Origin: Oceanobacillus piezotolerans
GTDB taxonomy: Bacteria; Bacillota; Bacilli; Bacillales; Amphibacillaceae
DNA: 64,000 nt
NCBI RefSeq assembly: GCF_003665065.1
Contig: NZ_RCHR01000005.1
Location: 248,001 to 312,000 of the forward strand
Direction: 5' to 3'
This document shows positions 47,279 through 62,367 of this stretch, one piece after another. The position numbers and the translations under genes are program-made. The first letter of the stretch is position 1. Each line of letters begins with the position of its first letter. Below the pieces are notes generated by a model. It saw only the letters and a program-made list of their open reading frames with translations, was not told the origin of the DNA and did not search any database.

Positions 47279-47437
47279 AAATTACGCCAAGAAAACTCAA
47301 CCAAACGATGTTCACATAATTGTCAAATTACAACGGGGTCACTATCACGTATAATAAGATATAACATCCCTTATAGAATAGGAAATTCACCCTGATAATC
47401 CACTATATATTACCATCCAATTATTCTCTGATAGCAA

Positions 47438-47467
47438 TTGACAATAAAGGCCAAGCTAAGGTAAACT
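47438..47467 (+). promoter_or_regulatory. Probable sigma-A promoter of the atp operon
   Basis: TTGACA (47438-47443), 18 bases, TAAACT (47462-47467). It is the only consensus -35 in the gap before atpI. Confidence 0.5.
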
Positions 47468-47718
47468 TACTTAGTGTGGGATGAGAAGGTTTTCAAGGGC
47501 CCAATTTGTTTTACGGTTAACTGTAATAGTACTAGAATACATAACATACCCTCTTGAAACAATCTCTCATGTCAATTCTTCATGTTAAAGGGAAGGTGTT
47601 TGCCTTTGCTGTAATGGATTAAAAGCAAAATCAACCTAAAACCCAGGCATTAGAAATGCAGAACTTAGAACCTATAAATCTTGTGACTTAAGTTCCTGTT
47701 TAGGAGAGAAGAGTAAAC

Positions 47719-48111
47719 ATGTCCGATTTTGAAAACATGATAATACGACAAAGAAAATGGATGCTCTATCTTTTAGCAGTTTTAGTACTTGGAACCGTTT
47801 TTACTAGTCATCCTCGTATCTTTAATAGCCTGTTATTAGGTGCCTCGGTTAGCTTTTATAATTTATGGCTTTTGCAGCACAAGACGAACGCGTTTGGAAA
47901 AACGGTTGCTGAAACTGGTAAAGCCAGAGGAGGTCTGGGTACGTTCTCGAGACTTGCTGCCAGTATATTAGCTGTTTTAATCGCGCTTCGATTTGAAGAA
48001 ACCTTCCATATTATTGCGGTAGTTATTGGTATCGTATCTTCTTATTTCATCATGGCACTGGATGGAATTGTCCAATTCATAAAACACAATAAAAGTAAAA
48101 ATCCCCAATAA
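47719..48111 (+). CDS. atpI: ATP synthase protein I
   Basis: A 130-residue membrane protein with four hydrophobic segments, the non-structural first gene of atp operons. It helps assemble the c-ring or supplies Mg2+. Recognised by position, size and the RKWMLYLLAVLVLG start. The sequence is poorly conserved in general. Confidence 0.88.
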   Translation: MSDFENMIIRQRKWMLYLLAVLVLGTVFTSHPRIFNSLLLGASVSFYNLWLLQHKTNAFGKTVAETGKARGGLGTFSRLAASILAVLIALRFEETFHIIAVVIGIVSSYFIMALDGIVQFIKHNKSKNPQ

Positions 48112-48154
48112 CCTTTTAGCAATATATATGGGATTCTTTAACGAAACAGATTGA

Positions 48155-48889
<735 letters not shown>

Positions 48890-48933
48890 ATAATAATAAA
48901 AACTTAAGTTTTATAATAAAAAGGAGGAAATAA

Positions 48934-49149
<216 letters not shown>

Positions 49150-49223
49150 TTTACGTCTTGTATGGTTTGAAAAGGAGGACACAAAGGTTTTCCCTTTTTC
49201 CTTCCTTTTTAAACTACCTTTAA

Positions 49224-49260
49224 GATGGCGAAGTTCATTTTAATGAAATCTTCGCCATTG
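49224..49260 (+). other. Strong hairpin between atpE and atpF
   Basis: ATGGCGAAG (49225-49233) pairs with CTTCGCCAT (49250-49258), and inside it TTCATT pairs with AATGAA, giving about 15 base pairs with a two-base loop and a small bulge. There is no T tract. It could protect the 3' end of atpIBE mRNA or reduce read-through. Confidence 0.7.
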
Positions 49261-49360
49261 CTTTATGCCTATTTGAATAAATAGGACTGAAACAAAACCA
49301 AATTTTAATAACCTTATCATACTTATAGCGTGAACAGTTACTGTGAAAGGAGTGGAATCC

Positions 49361-49888
49361 GTGCAATCATATATTGGCTTTATGACACTTGGTGCAAGTG
49401 TAGGGGGCTTTCGCTTAGGCGATATGCTAATTCAATTAGCAACATTCCTCATCTTACTTATTCTATTGAAGAAGTACGCTTGGGGACCTCTAATGAATAT
49501 GATGCAAAAACGTGAAGAATATGTCGCTGGAGAAATTGATGCTGCTGAAAAGAGCCGTAAAGAAGCAGAAACAGCGGCGAAGGAAGCACAAGCTCAATTG
49601 CTTCAAGTGAAGCAGGAAGCACAGAAAATGATCGAAGACGCGAAAAATGCAGGCGTCAAGCAAGAACAAGATATTATCGAAACGGCGCGTAAAGAAGCAG
49701 AACGAATCAAGCTTCAGGCTCAAGCTGAGATTCAAAATGAGAAAGAACTTGCCATTCAAGCGCTTCAATCACAAGTTGCTTCACTATCCGTCCTTATTGC
49801 CAGCAAGGTAATTGAGAAGGAAATCTCGGAACAAGATCAAGAGAAATTAATCAATGAATATATCAAAGAGGTAGGAGAAGAGCGATGA
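49361..49888 (+). CDS. atpF: ATP synthase subunit b
   Basis: A 175-residue peripheral stalk subunit with one N-terminal membrane helix (LIQLATFLILLILLKKYAWGPL) and a long charged helix that reaches F1. GTG 49361 follows AAAGGAGTGG; the frame from GTG 49343 would include this signal. The stop overlaps atpH by four bases. Confidence 0.95.
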   Translation: MQSYIGFMTLGASVGGFRLGDMLIQLATFLILLILLKKYAWGPLMNMMQKREEYVAGEIDAAEKSRKEAETAAKEAQAQLLQVKQEAQKMIEDAKNAGVKQEQDIIETARKEAERIKLQAQAEIQNEKELAIQALQSQVASLSVLIASKVIEKEISEQDQEKLINEYIKEVGEER

Positions 49889-50430
49889 GTGATCAAGTAG
49901 TTGCTAAACGATACGCAGATGCTCTTTTCGTACTTGGACAAGAAAAGTTAAGCTTAGATAAGTTTGTTGAAGAATTTAAGGTTGTTCGTCAGATTTTTGA
50001 AGATAATGAAAAATTAAATACATTCTTATTCCATCCTGGAATTAACAAAGAACAGAAGAAACTGCTTTTAACAGAAGCGTTTCAAGGGATGCACCAGGAT
50101 GTAGTAAATACATTAAAACTACTCGTTGATCGTCACCGCACGGAACTCATTCCGTCCATTATTGATCATTTTGTACAAGTAGTGAATGATGCAAAAGGTA
50201 TTGCAGAAGCTTATGTATATTCTGTTCGTGAGCTAACGGGTGATGAAAAGGTGCATTTAAAAGCAGCTTTTACAAAACGTTTAAACAAGGGCTCAATTCA
50301 ATTTACGAATATTGTCGATCCTACATTAATCGGTGGTGTGAAAATCCGCATCGGAAATACGATTTATGATGGCTCGGTAAGTGGTAAATTAAAACGAATT
50401 GAACGGAATATCGGTACTGCAAACAATTGA
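49885..50430 (+). CDS. atpH: ATP synthase subunit delta
   Basis: A 181-residue subunit linking F1 to the b stalk. It has the N-terminal helical domain starting VAKRYADALFVLGQE and the C-terminal signature DPTLIGGVKIRIGNTIYDGSV. Overlaps atpF by four bases, which suggests coupled translation. Confidence 0.96.
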   Translation: MSDQVVAKRYADALFVLGQEKLSLDKFVEEFKVVRQIFEDNEKLNTFLFHPGINKEQKKLLLTEAFQGMHQDVVNTLKLLVDRHRTELIPSIIDHFVQVVNDAKGIAEAYVYSVRELTGDEKVHLKAAFTKRLNKGSIQFTNIVDPTLIGGVKIRIGNTIYDGSVSGKLKRIERNIGTANN

Positions 50431-50442
50431 TGATAGGGGTGA

Positions 50443-51963
<1,521 letters not shown>

Positions 51964-51968
51964 TAGTG

Positions 51969-52957
<989 letters not shown>

Positions 52958-52978
52958 CTCCTTAACACTAGAAAGTAG

Positions 52979-54397
<1,419 letters not shown>

Positions 54398-54405
54398 TAA
54401 GAATG

Positions 54406-54887
<482 letters not shown>

Positions 54888-55348
54888 AGTGAATCACAAT
54901 CAGTAAAGGTATAGACATATGAATCGTAAGTCATGCAGACGAACGCATAATAGGATGCCAACGTAGTCTGGGTTCTGATATCTTTTACTCTCTGCTCTAC
55001 ATGCAGGATAAAAAGAACTCTTATTTCTTTAGGATATAAGGGTTCTCTTTATGAGTATCTATTCAATGAGGTCTTGATTAAGTAAAGTTATCAAAGCTAA
55101 AAGTTTCATATCAAAATTAATCTTACAATCCTTGTCGATATTTCCCGGGTAATGATTCATCTTTCTACAATGTATGATAATTCTATGCTTTTTTAGCTTC
55201 TTTATAAGGAAGTTTTTATCGTTGGATTATGTCATAGTCCTGCTCATAATAACTTACATTTTCATTAATAAACAAAAAACCATTGTTGTTGACTTTCTGT
55301 TTTAATCATGTCAAAGTAGCAAGTAGTTTAATGAATAAGGTGGTTATT
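54888..55348. other. Intergenic region between atpC and ywzB
   Basis: About 460 AT-rich bases. A terminator-like hairpin lies at 55014-55050. Otherwise no gene or recognisable RNA is visible. Confidence 0.4.
55014..55050 (+). terminator. Probable terminator of the atp operon
   Basis: AGAACTCTTAT (55014-55024) pairs with ATAAGGGTTCT (55036-55046) with one wobble, then CTTT. It is 126 bases past the atpC stop. Confidence 0.6.
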
Positions 55349-55579
55349 ATGTTATCAATTGGTCAGTGGGCTTTAATCAGTATTTTTTCGCACTTCCTAT
55401 TTGTTTACTTTACCTGGAGGGTTTTAATATCAATAAATATTGACCCGATTATCCGAAAAGGAAGAGTAACAGAAGCAAGGATTTTAATGTTCTTTCTTGC
55501 CGTTGCTGTTGGTTCAGGGGTAAGCCGATTTTTCCTCGATATTTTGCAATGGTCGGGAGAGTTGGTATATCTTTTTTAG
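55349..55579 (+). CDS. ywzB: YwzB / DUF1146 family membrane protein
   Basis: A 76-residue protein with two hydrophobic segments (WALISIFSHFLFVYFTWRVL and ARILMFFLAVAVGSGVSRFFLDIL). The family has no known function and sits between the atp operon and murAA in Bacillus. ATG 55349 follows AAGGTGG; the longer frame from 55283 is not supported. Confidence 0.85.
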   Translation: MLSIGQWALISIFSHFLFVYFTWRVLISINIDPIIRKGRVTEARILMFFLAVAVGSGVSRFFLDILQWSGELVYLF

Positions 55580-55691
55580 GTTGCTTTCCACAAGGGAAGC
55601 ATTCTACTCTCTATTAAACTAGTAACTTGCCAGTATATTCATAGATTCTCCTGTTCATACTAGAGATAGAAATGAACAAGGGGGAATTATA

Positions 55692-56405
55692 ATGAAGAAA
55701 TTATTATTCGTTTTTATATTATTAACTATTACAGCAACCACTACAACCGTTCAAGGTTCTCCATCTAATGATCTCCTGCAGTTAACACACTTTTACGAAG
55801 CTACAGATAGAGAAATTGATCAATGGCAAGTGATAATGAAAGAACAGAAGGATAAGCAGGAAATAGACAATATAATTAAGGAACTAAAAAATAGTTATAA
55901 AGTCACTAGGATAGAAGACGAAAATAGAATAAAATTGCAACTTGGGGACAGTCATAATTCTAAATCCTTTTCCGTATTATATAATGTTGTTCTTCCGAAA
56001 GATAACATAACACCTCCAGAGTTGATCGTTGTATTTGAAGGAACAAAATGGAGTTCAAAGATTAAAGGGGAATATGAGTTAGAGTTTGATGATGTCTTTA
56101 TGCAATATTTTACAAGTAAAGGTAACATATTTTCGTGGCTAAAAGGAACGTCAAGTGATACAATAGATGAGGATGTATTCGTACAAGAATTTACAAATTA
56201 TTACTACCCTCAACATATTACTACACAAGTTGACAAAACGAATCATTCTAGGATTAATAAGTTTGTGTATGGGTATATACCAACTATAAAACAAAATTTA
56301 GTCATCAATCATACTCCAGTTAATGTACAACTAGCCATTACAACGAATGAAACAGGTATGACAGAATACACGGTAGGAACACCTATCCTAATAAATGAAT
56401 ATTAA
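55692..56405 (+). CDS. ywmB: YwmB family protein, exported
   Basis: A 237-residue protein with an N-terminal signal peptide (KLLFVFILLTITATTTTVQG) and a soluble mixed alpha/beta region. The position between ywzB and murAA matches B. subtilis ywmB, a protein of unknown function with a TATA-box-binding-like fold. The sequence itself gives me no motif; the assignment is by synteny, size and signal peptide. The last GGAG-containing stretch before murAA is 34 bases downstream. Confidence 0.7.
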   Translation: MKKLLFVFILLTITATTTTVQGSPSNDLLQLTHFYEATDREIDQWQVIMKEQKDKQEIDNIIKELKNSYKVTRIEDENRIKLQLGDSHNSKSFSVLYNVVLPKDNITPPELIVVFEGTKWSSKIKGEYELEFDDVFMQYFTSKGNIFSWLKGTSSDTIDEDVFVQEFTNYYYPQHITTQVDKTNHSRINKFVYGYIPTIKQNLVINHTPVNVQLAITTNETGMTEYTVGTPILINEY

Positions 56406-56439
56406 TATAAGGAAATTGGATCTGAAGGAGATTTGAAAC

Positions 56440-57771
56440 ATGGAAAAAATCATCGTAAGGGGCGGAAAGCAATTAAATGGTTCCGTCAGGGTAGAAGGTG
56501 CTAAAAATGCAGTACTCCCTGTAATCGCTGCTAGCTTGATTGCAAGTGAAGGTAAAAGCGTCATTAAAGATGTTCCAGTTTTGGCTGATGTCTATACAAT
56601 TAATGAAGTGCTAAGGAATATGAACGTACAAGTAGATTTCGAACCCCATAATAACACAGTAACAGTAGATGCTTCAAAGGATTTGATTACAGAAGCCCCA
56701 TTTGAGTATGTCCGAAAAATGAGAGCTTCTGTGTTAGTGCTGGGACCACTTTTAGCCCGCTATGGCCATGCGAAAGTAGCAATGCCTGGTGGATGTGCGA
56801 TTGGCTCTCGACCAATTGACTTGCATTTAAAAGGCTTTGAAGCCATGGGTGCAAAAATCCATGTGGGTAATGGCTTTGTGGAGGCTACGGTTGACGGACG
56901 TTTGAAAGGTGCTAAGATCTATTTAGATATGCCTAGTGTTGGTGCGACAGAAAACATTATGATGGCTGCTGCATTAGCTGACGGAAAAACAATTATTGAA
57001 AATTGTGCGAAAGAACCAGAAATCGTAGACTTGGCAAACTATTTAAACAAAATGGGTGCAAAGATTGTCGGCGCAGGAACAGAAACAATCCGAATTAATG
57101 GTGTGGAGAAGTTACATGGTGCAAACCATTCCATCATTCCTGATCGAATTGAAGCTGGTACATTTATGGTAGCTGCTGCTATTACAGGTGGAAATGTTTT
57201 AATTGAAAATGCAGTAGGTGAACACCTTCGTTCCGTTATTTCCAAATTGCAAGAAATGAATGTTAAGGTTATTGATGAAAAAGAAGGCTTAAGAATAATT
57301 GGGCCATCTCAATCCGAATTGAAGGCTACAGACATTAAGACATTACCATACCCTGGTTTTCCTACAGATATGCAGTCTCAAATGATGGCTTTAATGTTAC
57401 GTGCTAATGGTACAAGTGTAATTACAGAAACTGTCTTTGAAAATCGCTTTATGCACGTGGAAGAATTCCGCCGAATGAACGCGAAGATGAAGATTGAAGG
57501 CAGAAGTGTTATTATGCAAGGGCCATCTGACTTACAAGCTGCAGAAGTTGCTGCAACTGACCTTCGTGCTGCCGCCGCATTAATTCTAGCAGGCTTATGT
57601 GCAGAAGGAAGCACTAGAGTAACGGAATTAAAACACTTAGATCGCGGTTATGTAGATTTAGCAGGAAAATTGGCATCATTAGGTGCTGATATTGAACGCG
57701 TAAATGAAGATGATAACGTAATGGTACAAGTTGATTATAAAAACAAACCAATCGTAGCGAAATTATCCTAA
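56440..57771 (+). CDS. murAA: UDP-N-acetylglucosamine 1-carboxyvinyltransferase MurAA
   Basis: A 443-residue enolpyruvyl transferase, the paralogue of 9447. It starts [28 protein letters not shown], with the catalytic Cys in [15 protein letters not shown] (near residue 119) and [10 protein letters not shown]. In B. subtilis MurAA is the essential copy, degraded by ClpCP. In B. subtilis spoIID and spoIIQ follow; here they are absent and a terminator, a tandem repeat and the dpp operon come next. Confidence 0.96.
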   Translation: MEKIIVRGGKQLNGSVRVEGAKNAVLPVIAASLIASEGKSVIKDVPVLADVYTINEVLRNMNVQVDFEPHNNTVTVDASKDLITEAPFEYVRKMRASVLVLGPLLARYGHAKVAMPGGCAIGSRPIDLHLKGFEAMGAKIHVGNGFVEATVDGRLKGAKIYLDMPSVGATENIMMAAALADGKTIIENCAKEPEIVDLANYLNKMGAKIVGAGTETIRINGVEKLHGANHSIIPDRIEAGTFMVAAAITGGNVLIENAVGEHLRSVISKLQEMNVKVIDEKEGLRIIGPSQSELKATDIKTLPYPGFPTDMQSQMMALMLRANGTSVITETVFENRFMHVEEFRRMNAKMKIEGRSVIMQGPSDLQAAEVAATDLRAAAALILAGLCAEGSTRVTELKHLDRGYVDLAGKLASLGADIERVNEDDNVMVQVDYKNKPIVAKLS

Positions 57772-57787
57772 TAAATATTTGTATTGT

Positions 57788-57830
57788 AAAACGGAGAAGA
57801 GGTATTTAATAGCCTCTTCTCCGTTTTTGC
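57788..57830 (+). terminator. Intrinsic terminator of murAA
   Basis: AAAACGGAGAAGAGG (57788-57802) pairs perfectly over 15 bases with 57813-57827, with flanking A and T tracts. Confidence 0.9.
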
Positions 57831-57959
57831 TTTGTTGAAAATCATTAAAGCGATATGGGAAAAATGACAGCATTAGGTCGGGTGTAATTGAATTTAAATA
57901 TAGTATTTTATCTTAAATAAACCCCGGTAATGAAGAAAAGCAAAAAGAGAAGAGTCTCC

Positions 57960-58190
57960 TACCTTGAATGAAGGCCCGAAAGGAGACACGAGAAGCTGGA
58001 AAGGTCGCTCAAGCCTCGGATGAAAGCCCGAAAGGAGACCCGAGAAGCCGGAAAGGTCACTCATCCCTCGAATGAAAGCCCGAAAGGAGACATGAGAAGC
58101 CACAAAGGTCGCTCAAGCCTCGAATGAAAGCCCGAAAGAAGAACCGTGGAGCTACAAAGGTCACTCACGCCCCGAGTGAAATCCGACAGA
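57960..58190 (+). repeat. Tandem repeat, about four 52-bp units
   Basis: The unit runs CCTCGAATGAAAGCCCGAAAG, then GAGACxCGAGAAGCxGGAAAGGTCxCTCAxG. Three to four full copies occur with increasing divergence to the right (the last has GAACCGTGGAGC). No spacers separate the copies. A 69-codon minus-strand frame across it is a periodic artefact. The remaining 57831-58449 is AT-rich without a gene. Confidence 0.85.
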
Positions 58191-58449
58191 GGATCCGTAT
58201 ACTAAAAATTCGTCCATCCTGTTAATAACCTCTCTTTATTAACGGAGTAAGTCGTTAATAAACAGCTCCAAGCTCATAAAAACTTCTTTTTTAACCCTCC
58301 AATACTTTCTATCAAAAAATAATATAAACCCCATACTTCATTTTATCCGTAATATTTCTGTCCAAACTCCTATTTTCTTTTAAGATAAGTCATGGTAATA
58401 TTAATAAAATATTAGTAACAATTTAAATAGTCGAAAAAGGAGTAATTCA

Positions 58450-59274
58450 ATGAAACTTTATCTCTCTGTAGATATGGAAGGTATTACAGGTCTACCAGAC
58501 CACACATATATAGATTCCAGATTACATAACTATGAAAGAGCAAGAAAAATCATGACAGAAGAAACCAATTATGTGTTAGACGCTGCATTTCAATTTGGCT
58601 GTCAGGAGATTCTTGTTAATGATAGCCATTCCAAAATGAATAATATTCTGATTGATCAGCTTCATCCTGATGCCCATTTAATTACAGGTGATGCCAAGCC
58701 ATTTTCGATGGTCCAAGGATTGGACGAGACTTACCAAGGTGCTATGTTTATCGGCTATCATTCGCGAGCTGGGACACCGGGAGTGATGTCTCATTCCATG
58801 ATTCATGGGGTGAAGACCATGTATATTGATGACCATGAGGTCGGTGAAATGGGGATGAATGCGTATATTGCCGGATATTATGAGGTACCGATTCTACTTG
58901 TTGCTGGAGATGATAAAGCAGCTGCAGAGGCTGAGAATCTGATTCCTAATGTAACGACCGCTATAGTAAAAGAAAGTATCTCCAGATCAGCTGTAAAAAG
59001 CCTAACACCTAAGAAGGCTGGAGAACTCCTCACCGAAAAAGTAAAGCATGCCTTATTGCAAAAAGATAAAGTCAAACCTTTAACTCCACCCAAGAAGCCA
59101 ACCCTCACGATTGAATTTAATAATTATGGTCAAGCTGAATGGGCGAATTTAATGCCTGGTACCAAAATAGACAGCATGAATCCAATTGTTAGCTATGAAG
59201 CAGCTTCTATGCTTGAAGCATATCAAGCAATGTTAGTTATGATAGAGCTCGCGTTCCAAACAAGGTTTGCCTGA
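58450..59274 (+). CDS. dppA: D-aminopeptidase DppA (M55)
   Basis: A 274-residue zinc peptidase that removes D-amino acids from small peptides. The M55 start MKLYLSVDMEGITG holds the metal ligands Asp8 and Glu10; NDSHSKMNN and GYHSRAG supply His ligands. In B. subtilis dppA starts the dipeptide operon and may help use peptidoglycan fragments. The ribosome site AAAAAGGAG precedes ATG 58450. Confidence 0.95.
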   Translation: MKLYLSVDMEGITGLPDHTYIDSRLHNYERARKIMTEETNYVLDAAFQFGCQEILVNDSHSKMNNILIDQLHPDAHLITGDAKPFSMVQGLDETYQGAMFIGYHSRAGTPGVMSHSMIHGVKTMYIDDHEVGEMGMNAYIAGYYEVPILLVAGDDKAAAEAENLIPNVTTAIVKESISRSAVKSLTPKKAGELLTEKVKHALLQKDKVKPLTPPKKPTLTIEFNNYGQAEWANLMPGTKIDSMNPIVSYEAASMLEAYQAMLVMIELAFQTRFA

Positions 59275-59337
59275 TTGAATAGATAAAGATAACTTTCATC
59301 TCTGAAGTTCCAATCGTAATAAGCGACAGGGGGTTGC

Positions 59338-60273
59338 ATGATGCTTCGATATACATTAAAGAGATTACTTATTGCCTTCATAACTTTGTGGATCATCATT
59401 TCGATTACTTTTTTACTAATGATAAGTGTACCTGGTTCCCCATTTAATACGGATAAGACCTCCAATGAAACCGTACAAGCCAATTTAGAGGCCCATTATA
59501 ATCTAGATGAACCTTATTTTATTCAGTATGTACTCTATTTGAAATCAATCGCAACATTTGATTTTGGACCTTCTATTAAACAGCCAAATCAAACCGTGAA
59601 TGATTTGTTGGGAAGAGGCTTTCCTATTTCGTTTGAGCTTGGAATGATTACGATCGTAGTAGCTGTTATTTCAGGAATAACGTTAGGGATCTTTTCTGCA
59701 CTCAAGCACAATGGAATAATTGATTATTTAGCGATGGGGTTTGCTGTATTGGGAATATCTATACCCAACTTTATTCTCGCCACTCTATTAATTCAAAAGC
59801 TGGCGGTAGATTATAGTATATTTCCAGTCGCAACATGGGCAAGTCCTTCGCATATGGTTTTACCGGTTCTTGCGTTAGCAACTGGTCCAATGGCCATCAT
59901 TGCCAGGTTAACACGTTCTACGATGCTCGAAGTATTAACACAAGATTATATTAAAATGGCACGTGCTAAGGGGCTGTCCCCTTGGAAAATTACCATTAAA
60001 CATGCATTAAGAAATGCGTTAATGCCAGTTGTCACTATTATGGGAACCTTATTGGCAGCCATCTTAACTGGAACTTTTGTAATTGAACAAATCTTTGCTA
60101 TCCCTGGAATGGGCAAATATTTTGTAGAAAGTATTAATCAGAGAGACTATCCCGTCATTATGGGAACAACCGTTTTTTACAGTGCATTTCTCATCTTAAT
60201 GTTATTCCTCGTAGATATCGTATACGGCCTATTAGACCCTCGGATTAAGCTGCATAAAAAGGGAGGGAAATAG
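59338..60273 (+). CDS. dppB: Dipeptide ABC transporter permease DppB
   Basis: A 311-residue inner-membrane component with about six helices. N-terminal LIAFITLWIIISITFLLM, and the coupling loop DYIKMARAKGLSPWKITIKHALRNALMPV typical of oligopeptide permeases. Forms the channel with DppC. ATG 59338 after ACAGGGGG; the adjacent ATG 59341 could serve too. Confidence 0.95.
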   Translation: MMLRYTLKRLLIAFITLWIIISITFLLMISVPGSPFNTDKTSNETVQANLEAHYNLDEPYFIQYVLYLKSIATFDFGPSIKQPNQTVNDLLGRGFPISFELGMITIVVAVISGITLGIFSALKHNGIIDYLAMGFAVLGISIPNFILATLLIQKLAVDYSIFPVATWASPSHMVLPVLALATGPMAIIARLTRSTMLEVLTQDYIKMARAKGLSPWKITIKHALRNALMPVVTIMGTLLAAILTGTFVIEQIFAIPGMGKYFVESINQRDYPVIMGTTVFYSAFLILMLFLVDIVYGLLDPRIKLHKKGGK

Positions 60274-60275
60274 GA

Positions 60276-61226
60276 ATGAAAGCAGATAGAGATATAGAAA
60301 TGAATCCAGCATCAATTCCGGATGAGTGGTTCGAATTAAAGAAGAAGGATGATAGGGATAGAGAAGGAATTGCCAGACCTTCGCTTTCCTACTGGCAGGA
60401 CGCATGGAGACGGCTTAGAAAGAATACAATGGCAATGTTAGGACTGTTATTTTTAATATTGCTCGGAGTTATGGCTATCTTTGGACCGATGATGACACCT
60501 TATGAAGTTAATGTGCAGAATCTTCCAAATCAATATCAACCGCCGTCTTCGGAGCATTGGTTTGGTACAGATTCCGCAGGTCGTGATGTATTTACAAGAA
60601 CTTGGTATGGCGCAAGAATTTCGTTGTTTGTCGGTCTGGTTGCTGCCCTTATAGATGTATTTATTGGCATTGTATATGGAGGGATATCAGGATTTAAAGG
60701 TGGAAGAACGGACAATATTATGATGCGAATTATTGAGATTTTATATGGTATTCCGAGTTTGCTAGTAACAATTCTTTTATTGGTAGTATTGGGGCCAAGT
60801 CTTTTTACCATTATACTTGCTCTGACCATTACTGGTTGGGTAGGGATGGCCAGAATTGTTCGGGGGCAAGTCCTGCAAATCAAAAACTATGAATTTGTCC
60901 TCGCTTCCCAATCATTTGGTGGGAAATCATCCCGTATTATAAGAAAGCATCTTCTTCCCAACACAATGGGACCGATTATTGTCCAAATGACGCTGTCTGT
61001 ACCAACTGCTATTTTTGCAGAGGCCTTTTTAAGCTTTATTGGATTAGGTATTCAAGCACCATTTGCAAGCTGGGGTGTGATGGCGAATGATGCATTAGGA
61101 GCTATTCTATCTGGTAATTGGTGGACTTTGTTTTTCCCAGCATTTTTCATTTCCTTTACGATGTTTGCCTTTAACGTACTAGGTGATGGACTACAAGATG
61201 CACTCGATCCAAAACTAAGGAAGTAG
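60276..61226 (+). CDS. dppC: Dipeptide ABC transporter permease DppC
   Basis: A 316-residue permease with an extended cytoplasmic N-terminus of about 60 residues, then six helices. Family marks are HWFGTDSAGRDVFTRTWYGARISL and the coupling segment YEFVLASQSFGGKSSRIIRKHLLPN. Starts two bases after dppB. Confidence 0.95.
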   Translation: MKADRDIEMNPASIPDEWFELKKKDDRDREGIARPSLSYWQDAWRRLRKNTMAMLGLLFLILLGVMAIFGPMMTPYEVNVQNLPNQYQPPSSEHWFGTDSAGRDVFTRTWYGARISLFVGLVAALIDVFIGIVYGGISGFKGGRTDNIMMRIIEILYGIPSLLVTILLLVVLGPSLFTIILALTITGWVGMARIVRGQVLQIKNYEFVLASQSFGGKSSRIIRKHLLPNTMGPIIVQMTLSVPTAIFAEAFLSFIGLGIQAPFASWGVMANDALGAILSGNWWTLFFPAFFISFTMFAFNVLGDGLQDALDPKLRK

Positions 61227-61234
61227 GTGAATCA

Positions 61235-62254
61235 TTGGAAAATATACTTGAGGTGAAGAATTTACACGTGACATTTTCTACTTATGGCGGAAACGTAAAG
61301 GCAGTAAGAGGAGTAGATTTTCATTTAAAAAAAGGAGAAACACTGGCAATTGTCGGGGAGTCAGGCTGTGGAAAAAGTGTAACATCCAATAGCATCATGC
61401 GGTTGATTCCTAATCCTCCAGGGAGAATTGTTGCTGGCAACATCTTGTTTAATGGGGAGGATCTTACAAAGGCTTCGGAAAAGCGAATGCGTTCCATAAG
61501 AGGAGTCGATATTTCGATGATTTTTCAAGATCCCATGACCGCATTAAACCCTACGTTAACGATTGGGACGCAGTTAATAGAAGGGCTGGTTCAGCATCAC
61601 AAAGTCACAGCAAAACAGGCAAAACGAAAAGCAATAGAGATGCTTGAACTAGTTGGTATTCCTAATCCGGAAGAGAGACTAAAGCAATACCCGCATCAAT
61701 TTAGTGGAGGAATGCGCCAAAGGATTGTAATTGCCATCGCTTTAATCTGTGAGCCGGAACTACTTATTGCTGATGAGCCAACAACGGCACTGGACGTAAC
61801 CATTCAAGCTCAAATTCTCGAGCTTTTCATTAAAATTCAAAAGGAAACAGGCGTATCTATTATTCTTATTACACATGATTTAGGTGTCGTTGCTAAAATT
61901 GCCGATAGGATAGCAGTGATGTATGCAGGAAAAATCATTGAGACGGGAACGAAACGAGAAATTTTTTATGAAGCACAGCATCCCTATACAAAAGGATTGC
62001 TTCATTCTGTTCCAAGGCTGGACGCTAGAGGAGATCTAAAGCCAATCGATGGATCGCCACCAGATCTATTCTCACCTCCCATTGGATGCCCATTTGCAGC
62101 CAGATGCCCATTTACGATGGAGGTTTGTGATAACGTTTTCCCTGTTCAAACGAACCTATCCCATCATCACATAGTAAACTGCTGGCTTCAAGACCCGAGA
62201 GCTAAGAAAAGCAAAAGTGTCCGTATTACAGTAGATGGAAGGCAGCCAACGTGA
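61235..62254 (+). CDS. dppD: Dipeptide ABC transporter ATP-binding protein DppD
   Basis: A 339-residue ATPase with Walker [10 protein letters not shown] (near residue 41), signature FSGGMRQRI, Walker [13 protein letters not shown], and the C-terminal oligopeptide extension with a Cys cluster ([15 protein letters not shown]), which may bind an iron-sulfur centre in this family. TTG 61235 follows AAGGAAGTAGGTG. No second ATPase gene follows, as in the B. subtilis dpp operon. Confidence 0.95.
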   Translation: MENILEVKNLHVTFSTYGGNVKAVRGVDFHLKKGETLAIVGESGCGKSVTSNSIMRLIPNPPGRIVAGNILFNGEDLTKASEKRMRSIRGVDISMIFQDPMTALNPTLTIGTQLIEGLVQHHKVTAKQAKRKAIEMLELVGIPNPEERLKQYPHQFSGGMRQRIVIAIALICEPELLIADEPTTALDVTIQAQILELFIKIQKETGVSIILITHDLGVVAKIADRIAVMYAGKIIETGTKREIFYEAQHPYTKGLLHSVPRLDARGDLKPIDGSPPDLFSPPIGCPFAARCPFTMEVCDNVFPVQTNLSHHHIVNCWLQDPRAKKSKSVRITVDGRQPT

Positions 62255-62367
62255 GGTTTGCCAGCTTGGTGTTTGAGCTGTCAATGTAGTGATGTTCGTT
62301 CAAGTATACTAATCTACTTGAATTCACATAAGAAAACAATAGCAAATCTGAAAAGGGGGCAATTAAA

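Larger units (their letters stand above)
47098..47718. other. Intergenic region upstream of the atp operon
   Basis: About 620 bases with no gene. It holds a decayed family A repeat (47166-47278) and the atp promoter at about 47438. The sequence after the promoter gives a leader of roughly 245 bases with no recognised regulatory RNA. Confidence 0.45.

Noticed and set aside
57894..58103. Minus-strand 69-codon frame with a repeated protein motif
   Set aside because: The protein repetition only reflects the 52-bp DNA tandem repeat, and no start signal is present.
57960..58190. Possible CRISPR array
   Set aside because: The units follow each other directly without unique spacers of constant length, and no cas genes are in the window.
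58300..58449. CodY box in front of dppA
   Set aside because: CodY controls dpp in B. subtilis, but I found no sequence close to AATTTTCWGAAAATT in this gap.
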